Positions 12,750-23,599 of a stretch of DNA of 64,000 nucleotides are shown in pieces. The translations under genes and the position numbers were made by a program. Source of the DNA: Euglena gracilis (lineage: Eukaryota; Euglenida; Euglenophyceae; Euglenales); contig CP154956.1 in the NCBI GenBank assembly GCA_039621445.1, positions 7,399,493 through 7,463,492 of the forward strand, in the 5' to 3' direction. Position 1 is the stretch's first letter, and each line of letters opens with the position of its first letter. Under the pieces are notes generated by a model, which saw only the letters and a program-made list of their open reading frames with translations, was not told where the DNA came from and made no database searches.

Positions 12750-15700
12750 TTATTGGTGGAAGACAATAAGGGTTGGGTCTTTTGAGGGTGTCACTGGGAA
12801 TCCCTGGGCATCGGGCGTCAGACTGATGGAGCTGCCATCCAAGTAGCTGAGGGAGTTGTAGTGAATGAGGCCAGGCCAACCCTCTTTGGGGCATATGGTT
12901 TTTGACCGAAACCCCCCAGAGAGAGGAGGGGGGGGTCACGTCCACTCTTCTGAAAAAAACAGTCAGTAACTTTTTTCGAAGAACCAGCCGGTCACAACCC
13001 CCCCCCCTGTTGCATCCAGAGGCAGGGGGTCAGCCACTCTGGGATGCTGACGAGACTGACAATACATGTGGGGGGGAAATGGCTTTGGGCGCTGGGTCAC
13101 TTTGTTTGCTTTTTTTTGCCGAGCCCGTCCCCAGGGGGGGGGGGGGCAGGGTAATAAATGAGAGGTGGTGAGGGAAAAAGCGGAACCCCCCAGGTTAAAA
13201 AAAAAAACCGGCGCAAAGCGCCAGAAAATTTTTTAGGGCTTCAAAAAAATCCCAAAATTGTGTTGTTGACAAAAACAGATGATAAAAACATAAGTTTGTC
13301 GGTACGAAGCGCCAGGGAAGAAATATTTTTTGGTTCCATGGGGGGTCCCCAGACCCCCCCTCAGCCCTGAGGGGGGATGGTCTGGACCATAGATTCAGTG
13401 GCCTCCAGGGGGGGGGGGGCACTATTCCCAGGCCCAAACCCATCCACCCACCCACTCTTCGAAAACCCACCCACCCAAAAATCCAGCCAAAATCGGACAA
13501 CGGTGAAAAACCACTTCCGGTCCGGCCTTTGGCCGGGGGAAAATCTGACCCACATTGCACCCCACCCCGGGGGGAGGGGGGGCTCCAGGGCCCCAACCCA
13601 CCCACCCACCCCACCCACCTCCCGGGGGAGTGGTCACAAAAGTGTATAGTGAATTTATGGTCTGGACCCCCCCTCCCCCCGGGGGTGTGGGTGGTTGGAC
13701 CCCTCCCCTCCCCCTGTACAAAACCAACGCTCACTTAATACCCTGCCTGGGGGGGGGGGGGCTTTGCACCAAAAACCTGGTCAGTGACTCTGAGAAAACC
13801 AGTCAGTAACCTGGGGGGGGGGGGGAGGTCGGCCAGCGAGTCAGTGTGTGCTTCGGTCATGAGTTGGAGCCACAGGCGCCCAGCGTGGAGCATAAAAAGG
13901 GATGGTCCGAGTGGGGGACAGGTAGGTTGGAAGGCAGGGGCCGCCACACCGACAGTAACCACAATGGAGTGTTGGGGGAATTAAGCAGACGTTGGTGATA
14001 GGATTTGCGAACCACAAATACAGAATCTCGAAAACCAACGACCCAAAGATCCGTCCACAAGGGGCCAAGTTACCCCTTAGGTGGGCATGATCAGCAATGG
14101 AAAGAAACCATGTGGTCAACGCAGCGTCACGGCCACGCAACGCAACCACAGGCGGGTCAACCACAGTCAGTCAGTCAGTCATGACCAACTGACCACCAGT
14201 CAGCCATGGCCAGTCGTGGTCATGACTGACCATGACCAGTCAGTCATGACTTTCTGACTGGTCATGGTAAGAAGACTGAACCACACAGAGCCCAAAGGAC
14301 GGGTTTTTGTTCTTGAGAATATTACTGGTGTGGAAAATCCAGAACTAACATATGGTATCGCTTGCGACTCCACAATCCACAAAAAAAGTGATTTTTCCAT
14401 TCAGTTTGTTGCATTTTGCTCTCAGCACATGGGGGGGTATGGGGCATTGCGGGGGGGGATTGCGGGGAGAAGCTGCTGGGTATCATTTTAAAGGCCTGCT
14501 ATTTTGGTTAACCCCCAAAGGGGATTCTAATTATTTCATTGCACATCGTGGTTCAAATGACAGCATTGAGAACATTTGAATCGGTGGGAAATGGTCAGTT
14601 TATAATCCTCCAAATGGACGAGCTTCATCTGTGGGGCTGTTACCGGGGGGGGAAAAAATTGAAGCTAGATAAAATTAGAACCGACAAAATTGGAAGCTGA
14701 AAAAATTGGTGCCAAACCTGAAAACGGCCCGGAAAAAATTGGTAGGTTTTTTTGCAAGATGACTGGAAAAAGGGGCGATTTTGAAAATTTTGAGGCAGGA
14801 TTTTCAAAAAAAAGGCCGGAAAAAATTGGCAGGGTTTCTGTACGCCAATTTTTTCCCAATCAATTTTTTCGGCATCCAATTTCCCCCCCCCGGTATCTGG
14901 GGGGTGGGGGGTGTGGATGGACGCAAAGAAATGAAACGTCCCTTCGGCAGGGTGGGACAGAGGCTCCTGCGGCAGAAAGATATTCTTCAACTTCACAAAC
15001 TGGTCCTGCTCCATATGCCCCGGCACGTAACGGAGATACCAATTGCCAGAGGTCGAGGTTAGGACGTAGGCCACTGTGAAAAAAACCGCAAACTGCAAAA
15101 AAAAACCGCAGGGGCAGCGATGCGGCCAAATGAGAGCCGAATTAGGGTTGGCGCGGCGTGTGAGAATGGCTGAATTTTGACGACAAAATTCATAAACATG
15201 CCAAGCATAATCATTCCAAAAAAATTGACCAAAAAAGTATTCTGTTCAAAAGCAACTTCTCATCTCAGCAGCTCACTACCAACGCAAAATCCAAACTCAA
15301 ACCCATGTCAATGAAGCAAAAGGGACGGGAACAAAATCAGAAACGGGCATCGACGGGGGACGCACCGAATTCCAGCCGATCGCAGGTGGCCTTCAGCGCC
15401 ACTTCGTCCCCCCAGTACCCGAGGCCCTTCATGCTGGCGACGTACCGGTCGTACTCCTCATCGCTGCCATAGTACAGGGCGTAGGCCTCCCGGCGCTGCA
15501 TCAGCTGCTGCACACATTGCTCTCTGTGGGAGGGCGGTGGCTAAACTGGCCAATCCCCGGAGGGGAGGGGGTCACTGTCAGGGCCGCTGTTAAAAACGTT
15601 TAATTGGCTGAAAACTGGTTTAAAACCTTTCCTTTTAAACAATAGGTTTTCATCACTGAAATAGGTGTCTTTTTTAGATTTTAAACACGCATTTTTGTCC

Positions 15701-17138
15701 AAAAAAAAAACTGGACAGCGTTGGTCAGAAACTGAAAAGCTGGACAGCGTTGGTCGGGGTGAATATTCAAAGACCCAACCAGTCCCTCACCCCGTGAGCC
15801 ACTTCCAACCCCCCTGTGCCCGTACAACCCCCGGGTCACCACCGGTTTGAAGGCTTGTATGAGTTGCCTAAAAGTAATTCTCGAGCCCCTCAGGACTTGT
15901 TTGGGCCCTCCGAGTGGTCCTTGAACCTTCCCCGTTCCAGATGGAGGGGGACTTGCTGCTTTTTGGCAATGGGATGGCAGGAACTTATCGGAAACAGCCC
16001 ACCCAGCGCCGAAGTTGTTGGGTAGACTATTGTTTGATTGTTGTCTAACTTCGTTTTTTTTTTTGGTGTCCACATTCTTTTGATAAAAAAAGGCCGAGAT
16101 CGGTTGATTTTGGTCTTTTTTGGGTGGAGTTTGCCTCAGCAACCTGAGATATTTTTTTTTAATCCCATCCCTTTGGACGCGGAAAGATGTGAACCAAAAG
16201 CAGTGGCTTGACTTCAGGGAATCCACGAGACGAAATTCTGCGGAACAGATATTTTAAACTAACAACGTCGTTCAAACATTTTCATTTTAAAATGGGGCGA
16301 TTGTGGGTCCAAAGGTCGACGTGACGTCACACCAAAATGACGGCATGCCTGTGGCATAGCGCGGCACCGGTCCGCCGCCACCACCACCGGCACACACACG
16401 CGCGCGCGCGCACACACACACACACACAACTCACAAACACCCACGACCCACACGAAGGCATACACACATACATTATTAGACACACGCACAGACACACGTG
16501 CACACGCACACACACACAGAGACGCGCACACATACGCATGTACAGACTCATTCACATACACACATACACACATACACACATACACACATTAACACACACA
16601 TGTGCAAACTCGCCCCATTTAAGTGCACGGGGTGCACACATTATCGGACCGAAGATTCGGATTCAGTGTGACTTATTTGGGCACTACCCAAAAGCGGTTC
16701 AATGTGAAATGGCTTTTTTGGGGGGTGCGCACTTTTTGACTTTCGGGCCCTCGGGGTGTGCCACTTATTTGGGGACTGCGCACCATTTGGGCACTGCGCA
16801 CTTAGGGGGGGTTACACGCACACTCACACCCACACTCACAAACACATACATACACACACACACATACACACACATGCACACACACACACACACATACACA
16901 CACATACACACACATACACACACCTCACCTCCTGGTGCCGCTCCTGCGTACCATACAGCTGGTGGGAGATGGCGCGGAACAGGCAGTTGCCGTCGTCCAC
17001 CATGCGCTCCTGCTGCACCATGAGGCCCGAGGTGCGGATGGCCAAGATGGAGCGAGGGGCCGGCCGGGCTGGCTCCCAGACCGAACACCGAATTTGGAGT
17101 GCTCTGATGCGCCCGATGAGGTTTGCTGTGTTCGGCAT
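12750..17138 (-). CDS. OTU-family cysteine protease (putative deubiquitinase), four exons
   Basis: Exons, in reading order, are 17138-16924, 15523-15366, 15073-14913 and about 12863-12750 (TAA at 12752-12750), about 214 residues from the ATG at 17138. OTU proteases cleave ubiquitin from proteins. Exon 1 holds DGNCLFRAISHQLYG, with the catalytic Cys after DGN, then QERHQEV. Exon 2 holds GYWGDEVALKATCDRL, the conserved strand/helix block. Exon 3 holds SGNWYLRY and FHFFASIH. Exon 4 supplies YNSLSYLDG, completing the catalytic-His motif HYN. Introns 1 and 2 are GT-AG (GAG|GTGTGT...CACAG|AGAG and TTCG|GTGCGT...TTCACAG|TGG). Intron 3 does not fit GT-AG and sits at a shared ATYCAC. An alternative exon 4 start at 12885 has an AG acceptor but needs a non-GT donor. 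The true 5' end may lie further upstream, since an acceptor-like cacag follows the ATG. Confidence 0.85.
14160..14275. repeat. Clustered GACTGACC palindromes
   Basis: About 115 bases are built from gtcagtcagtcagtcatgac, gtggtcatgactgaccatgacc and agtcagtcatgac, giving many overlapping short inverted repeats centred on tcatga and ccatgg. It lies in OTU intron 3. Such sequence could extrude hairpins, and it may derive from the gtcagtcac repeat family. Confidence 0.8.
14263..14495 (+). other. Short open frame, possibly coding, inside OTU intron 3
   Basis: A 75-codon frame starting at 14264 has unusually protein-like composition (RVFVLENITGVENPELTYG, then a Cys-containing tail) before entering G-rich sequence. 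It is opposite in strand to the host gene and has no recognised domain or splice support. It could be chance or a relic. Confidence 0.15.
14640..14895. repeat. 'Aaaaaattgg' dispersed element, copy 1
   Basis: This 250-base element begins ggaaaaaattgaagctagat, contains repeated 'gaaaaaattgg(c/t)agg' units, and ends ttttttcggcatccaattt followed by a C-run/G-run. A second copy in the same orientation is at 33125-33330. The outer motifs are imperfect inverted repeats. It occupies the 5' end of OTU intron 3, directly after exon 3. Confidence 0.8.
16380..16920. repeat. Two (CA)n-rich tracts flanking a dispersed repeat in OTU intron 1
   Basis: (CA)n-rich sequence runs at 16388-16600 and again at 16815-16922. 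Between them, 16605-16810 carries the interspersed motif 'gtgcacacattatcggacc...gattcgg' seen also near 26400, 31545, 35460 and 41130. On the minus strand the second tract starts exactly at the exon 1 splice donor. Confidence 0.8.
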
Positions 17139-17394
17139 AATATTGGAATTGTAACAGCATCACAAGCACAATGGAATACATCAATCACAGCAAATACACC
17201 AAATAAAATATACATATTGGATAACATGTACGTTTGTAACAAATACAAAAAGGAACATATATTGAGCACAATAAGTACAATGGAATATGAAACAAATATA
17301 ATGCAAGTATAATGAAACAGAATTCGAATCGCACACTATTTTGAAGATCATTCTACACAGACAGCATTATTTTGGTATTTGTTGTTTCTCATCC

Positions 17395-17525
17395 GTGCAG
17401 GACGGCCCCCACGCGCGCTTCCCGGCCCGGATGTTCTCCTCCCGTTGGGACCGGCCAGGAATACGGCAGGTGATAGTCGCCGCAGCAGAAGGGACTTCGA
17501 CCATTTTACCGGGGCCCTGAGAAAG
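17395..17525. other. Exon-like block, strand undecided
   Basis: On the minus strand it is preceded by gctttctcag and open in two frames, and it could be an exon upstream of the OTU exon. On the plus strand it is preceded by a strong ttctcatccgtgcag and reads PARMFSSRWDRPGIRQ before a GTGATA donor. Both readings look plausible and I cannot choose without transcripts. Confidence 0.3.
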
Positions 17526-17553
17526 CAAGCAAGATTGCACGTGGTGGTGGTGG

Positions 17554-18020
<467 letters not shown>

Positions 18021-18239
18021 GCATGCGTGTACGCAGATGTACACTGTGTGTGCAGCACGCGCCTGTACAGCGAAATGAGTGGGTGGCGTAATGAGTGCTC
18101 AAAATTCAAAAAAAAAAGACCCAATAATTTGCATGTTTTCAGATTCCATTCCAAACCATAAACAGTTAAGCGCGGAGGTGAGGGTTTGAAATGGAGAATT
18201 ACGCATCACCCTTGGGGTTTCCACTGTGGAGGGCTGGAG

Positions 18240-18665
18240 CAGCCCAAAAAAAAAAATGCAAAAAATGCGCAAAAATACGCAAAAAATGCACATTTTTGGA
18301 CAATTGCACAAAAATGTGCAAAAAACTAATGCAAAAGGCACAAAAATTCACAAAAATGCAAAATAACAAACCCAAAAACATGCCAAAATGGCACCAAATT
18401 TAATGGAATTATGAGGAAAATGTTGAATTCAAAAAAATCGAGATTTTCAGAAAAAAAACAAAAAAAAAAAAATGCAAAAAAAGTCAAAACATGCCAAAAT
18501 TGGGTAAACTCCGAAAAAGTGCACCGAAAAGCAAACGATACACTAAAAAAAAAAAATGAAAAGAATGCCGGAAAGAAATGTGGAAGAAAATGCGCATTTT
18601 TGGATTATTTGAAAAAAAAAAAACGTGCAAAAAAATCTCGCAAACACGTGGAAAAATGCGAACCA
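18240..18665. repeat. A-rich 'caaaaaatgcaaaaa' degenerate repeat
   Basis: Low-complexity A-rich sequence with recurrent tgcaaaaa and gaaaaatgc words. It resembles 11240-11340 and 21660-21920, so it is a dispersed A-rich family. No coding evidence. Confidence 0.7.
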
Positions 18666-18875
18666 CATCCCCCCCTTGCATTGTTCATCCCGAAATGACG
18701 AGTTGCCACCTTCACAGCCTATGGGGACTGGCCTCTGCGCCTTATTATTTTCCTTTCTGTTCTCTTCTTTTCCTTTCATTTATCTTTTCTTTTCTTTTGT
18801 TTCCAATTTCTTTTCCCGCTGCCAGTGTTCTGTGCACCGTCACAGAGGGGGTCGGGGCTGCAGGCGGCAACAGAC

Positions 18876-18950
18876 CCGCTGCTCATCCTTCTCCTTCAGG
18901 CGCTCCGCCACCTTGCACGCATTGGTGTAGAACACGGAGTGTGCACTCCC
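18876..18950 (-). CDS. Candidate exon, product unknown
   Basis: Seventy-five bases between a ctcatcctag acceptor and a CGG|GTCTGT donor read VFYTNACKVAERLKEKDEQR with strongly G/C-biased third positions. No domain is recognised. It precedes the OTU exons on the same strand and could be one of their upstream exons. Confidence 0.4.
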
Positions 18951-19199
18951 CTAGGATGAGGCGTATCAGGGGGGGGGGGGAGGACCCTGCCTGTCCCTGG
19001 CTGCTCAGTCGACACCAGAAACCAGATCACGCCAGCGTCGGTGTCTCCGTCCTCTCTGTGAGACCTTTCATCTCGACACCATTCCCAAATCATCCTCAAG
19101 AAAAGATCTCTTTAACCCTGGAGGGGCTCCGCAGGTGGTTAACGACGAGCCAGGGGGGGGGGGGGGGGTAGGTCACCCCTCTTTGCGGAAAGTTTTATT

Positions 19200-20600
19200 T
19201 AGTTCTTATTTAGGAGAGTTGGGTTTATTTGCCAGAAAAACTTCTCTCCGCGGAAGGGCCAAAGAAAGGGTCAACAAATGGCATTAATGAATTAATTAAT
19301 TATTAATTAATTAATGAAAATTTCCCCACAAAGGGATAATGAAACAATTAAAAAAGGGGGTTAAAGAACTTGATTCAAGCAAATGAAAAAAAATACACAT
19401 TATTTGAGGCACAGGCACATGAGGACGGTCAATATTCTGGTTCGGGTGGTGAAAATGTTCAGCAATGTCATGGGGTCCTTGGGGAGATCTGCTTTGCCAG
19501 GGGGTCATATTTGGGGGGTCACAGAATGCCCTGGAGTGCCAGCAGGCTACCGCCCCCCCCCCCCGGTGGCAGGGGGATGCCTGCCTGGGCAGGCACAGCA
19601 AGGCTCCCAGTTGGTCAAATTCAGCCTGCCACGGCTTTGGGGCCAACAACGCCTCCCTTCTTTAAAGGTATTTGGCCACGCCTCCCTGGGTCGTCGGAGT
19701 CAGTATAGCCCCAAAGTTGCAATGCTGAACCCCCCCCCTGTTACGTTGGTGCTCGATCTCAATTCCTCCATTTCACTTGCAGACCTGCCCAAACAAACTG
19801 GCTCCTTTTCGTATTTCAAATCCCAGAGAAAACTAGGTCACTCCGGCATTTGCCCAAACCTCAAGGCAGAAACCACTGCGCATGAGGTACCATTCCCCCT
19901 CCGTCACAGATCAGCTGGGACCCACACCCCACCCCAGTTGTACGGGACCCATAGTGTGGACAAAAATTTTCTAGCCTCTGAACCAGATGCACCTTTTCTG
20001 GCCCATTCTTGTGTGTCCAAAAAGGTTACGAGCATGCTTGATGTGCGGCGGGGGAAACAGCAAACGGTCTCAACAGAGATTTTTTTTAAAAAAGCATGTG
20101 CCGGGGCGCCCAACCGGCATATGCGAGCGATTCTCTGCCATCTAAATCCTGGGAAATTCTGGAAAGCCAGGAAACCCCACCTCGCTGCTCATTTCGCCAT
20201 AAACCTCACACACATAAACCTCACCCGCTTATAACCTCCCAAATGCAAATCTAGGTGTGTAGGTTGCGGGTTTGCTTGTCATTCTGCCCTTCCCCCAGGT
20301 GCAAAAGTTGATAGATTATTTGCCATCCTTCCAGAGAATTATGAAAGGGCTTTGGGGATTGTTTGGTGTGTGTTTCACACCGCTTAAGATCAAAAAGAAC
20401 ATGCGGTGACTTGGAATGTGCGGTATTATGCCACTGCCTCATATCGATATGGCATACAGTTCCAGCTAATTCTTTTACCCGACCTCATTATGGAACATTT
20501 TGTCTGCATGTTTCTGTATCAATTTTTCTTTCGGTGCCTCCTGGTTTGGTGGTTTGGAGTGGTCTAGGCATGTTCAAAGATCACTGTTTGATTTTTACAG
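19200..20600. other. Region with a long uncalled plus-strand frame
   Basis: An 849-base open frame at 19383-20234 (283 codons) crosses C-runs and repeat-like sequence. Its composition changes along its length, no domain is visible and no splice logic supports it. A perfect palindromic attaattaattattaat cluster lies near 19285-19315. I do not call a gene. Confidence 0.3.
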
Positions 20601-20601
20601 G

Positions 20602-20682
20602 CAGCTCCACACCTGCGATGGGCTGGATGAAGACTCGCTGGTCGGTTCGCAGCCTCCTCGCGAAATAACGATGAAATGGTGA
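20602..20682 (+). other. Possible plus-strand terminal exon, weak
   Basis: After a tgatttttacag acceptor-like site, the frame reads QLHTCDGLDEDSLVG and ends at a TGA at 20680-20682. The composition is protein-like but the stretch is short. It is on the strand opposite to all recognised genes, so chance is likely. Confidence 0.2.
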
Positions 20683-20689
20683 ACACAGA

Positions 20690-23480
20690 TATAACGGTGA
20701 AACGGCAGAGAAAAGTTTGCCGCTGAATGATTCTGGGAATCCACCATCCTCATGGCCTCGTTATCTTATCAGACTCCCCAACAAAGCCTACCCAAGCCAA
20801 GCATTTTATTCCTAAAAACGAGTATTTTAAAAGTCTCGTGTGTTCGTGGAACCTTTCATTGAGTAAATGACGAGATATTGAGAATGCACAGTGCACAATT
20901 TCGCCACATACGGGAATCGTAACGCATGATGGTAGGGAAAAAAATGCAAATGAGAAGATCCCAACATCAAACTCATGGTTTGAAACCAAAAAAAAGAAAA
21001 AAGGAGAGGAAACTTGACAAACCAAACCAAATGGAGCATCAAGGGGAAGGAAAAGGCTGGGCAGGCCGATGCTTGATGACACCGAGGACACAGAAGAGCC
21101 CAACACCTGTCATTACGGGTTGAAATGAACTCTCTGGGGTTCTCATTGATTGCAGGATTCTTTCCCAACAGATTTAAGCAATCCTTCCAAGATTAAGCAA
21201 CCCCCAAATACAAGCAACCCTTGGGGCCCAGCTGACTGACACCCAAATTTCAGCAACCCCCAAACCCGCAACCCATGGGAGTCTGCTCAAAATCAAAATT
21301 TAAGCTACCCCTGAAATGCAAAGTCAATTTTGGATCAAAGAATTTGGTGCTTTGTGCCGGAAGAAAAAGGCCAAATAACCCGGGGGGGCCACAAGGCCAT
21401 TCGTGGTTCCCACCCACCCCACCCCACCCCCGGGGGGGGGGGGGGGTACAACGTCCAAGAAATCCCTGATTGATTGGTGAAATGGAGGAAAGATTTTTAT
21501 GTGCATAGCAGTCTTCCAAGCAGAATGTCTTCTTCAAGGAAGTTTTCCAAGACTTCCATGTAAAAATTCAGCATTTAATATCGACGATCTGCGCAACTTT
21601 CTGTGCACAGATATTCTATCTGTGGGAAGACATTCTAGATGAAAAATATTAGTCCAGCCTCAAAAAACGTCAACAAAAATGTGCAAAAGATATGCAAAAA
21701 AAGCGTTCAAAATCTGAGAGAAAAGGCTCAAAAATCACAAAAATGCAAAAAAATGCCCCCAAAAAAAACATGCAAAAATGGCACCAGAATTACAACAATG
21801 TATGGAAATATGAGGAAAATGTCAAAAAAAACAAACATTGCAAAAACAAATTGCAGAAATGGTCAAAAAATTAAAAAAAAATGGTAAATCACGAAAAAAT
21901 TCGCCAAAAATGCGAAAAATACCGTGTTTTTCCCCCCTGTACAATACACCATTATAAAATAACAAAATTAAATTGGAAATCGCTGTATTTCAGAAGGCAG
22001 AGGAACGAAAACAATGGGGACATTTTTATGATTCCTAGAAGCAAAGAAAAAAACACATTGGTCAGAACAAATAAGATGCGCACACAACGATGCAACGCAT
22101 GATCTGAACATACATCGGATTCACTGACCGTGTCCGAATTTCGACGATTTCGGGATGGCCTGAAAGAGCACACGGTTGGGCTCAAACCATGAAGAAAATA
22201 TAATGAGTGACAAAAAGCATAAACAGACGCAAATGTTTCAGCAGGGTTGGTGCATGCCACAAATCTCCTGTGCATAATTGCACGTAAAGATGCAGAGAGG
22301 CAGTGGGAGGAAGTTGTTTCAAAAAAAAAAACTTCAAGGGAACACAAGCAACAAGATAGACCTTACCCTAGACCTACAAACAATCTCAAAGCCAACCAGC
22401 CAAACCAACCAGATATAAATCCCTGGGTCTTACTGAAAGACCCTGGTGGCTGATGAATTCCTCTGACAAATTGGCAAAAAAAGACCTGAAATTGATCAGT
22501 AATTTGAGACAATCATACCCAAAAACATGTTTGATAATATTCATAACACCTCCAAGTGTGAATGGGAGTATTGGAGACCCTGGTTTTTGTTCTCAGCACT
22601 TTAATTGCTTCAAAAGCTTGTCTCTTGTTTCCTTATTACCATTTCCAAAGTGACTGATACTGCAGCCTAGGGCTATGGGGAAAAAAAGTTTGGTTGGAAC
22701 GTTTGGATAAAACCCTGACAGGGAGTGGTTTCAGCCAATTTCCACTGTGATGGGCCTGCATGAAACTTGCCCCCCTCACTTGTGACCCCCTCTCCCCCTT
22801 TTGGGCAGGGATGTCCACAAAAAGTTTTTAATACATCTGTGATGCTTTTTCCCCCTAGTTCCAGCCAGGATGGTGGCGCGGACCCTGTGACCTCCCCCAG
22901 AAAATTGAAATCATCTTGGCCAGGTTTGCGGGGAGGGGGTTTTATTAACTTAAAGGAGGTGGGGTGGACCCAGGGGGTGGGGTGGACCCAGGGGGTGGGG
23001 GTTCCCAATCTGAAAAAACCCTGCCACCCGAGGCGCTCCTTTGCGGAAAAGAAAACCCGTCCCATTCAATGAAGACCCCCCCCCCCCCCCCCCCCCCCCC
23101 CCGGTTGCAGGTCACGAGATCAGGGAAAACATACAACCACCCCCCCCCCACCCTTTGCGGGAAAAAAAGAAAAAAACCCCGTCCCATTCAATGAGACAAA
23201 TGGAGAAATGGACCCACTCTGGCCCACCCACCCAGTAAATGGACCCACTCTGGCCAAAACAGGACGGCTTCGGGCAAAAAAAAATAATTCCTGACATTTT
23301 GGACCATCGCCCATCCACCAAAAACATTAAAAAAATATGTTTTTTAGGCTTTTTTGACTTTCGAGCCCCAGACCGGCCGTTGGCCAGCCCTTGGGCCCAA
23401 GGGCGGTCCTTAAGAGGCGGCCCTGTAGGGGAAACCCCGTCCCTGGAAGACCGCCGGGGGCCCCCAGCCCGCCGCAAACA
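20690..23480. other. Spacer of A-rich and C/G-run repeats, no gene seen
   Basis: It contains tandem 'caacccccaaa' words (21190-21270), an A-rich 'atgcaaaaa' family copy (21650-21920), an exact double 'ggggtggacccaggg' (22970-23000), and C-runs at 23073-23103 and 23139. No convincing exon was found. Confidence 0.5.
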
Positions 23481-23484
23481 GCAC

Positions 23485-23546
23485 CTGTCCTCCTTCGGCG
23501 CACTTCTGGCGGTGAAGGGCGGGGCTTTGTAGATGACCACCCCGGC
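23485..23546 (-). CDS. Candidate short exon, product unknown
   Basis: A strong gtctcccccgcag acceptor and a GACAG|GTGCTG donor bound 62 bases that can read AGVVIYKAPPFTARSAPKED. A second minus-strand frame is also open. It lies among other minus-strand exon candidates between 18 and 37 kb. Confidence 0.35.
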
Positions 23547-23599
23547 CTGCGGGGGAGACACGGGTGTGGCGGGGCGCCTCCGGGGCAGCCCAGACTCCA

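Noticed and set aside
17401-17469. Plus-strand exon with a strong acceptor
   Set aside because: Not rejected on sequence grounds alone, but not called. The strand conflicts with every recognised gene and an overlapping minus-strand exon is equally plausible.
19383-20234. 283-codon plus-strand frame
   Set aside because: Crosses C-runs and repeat-like segments, has inconsistent composition and no recognisable motif; chance length is possible at this base composition.
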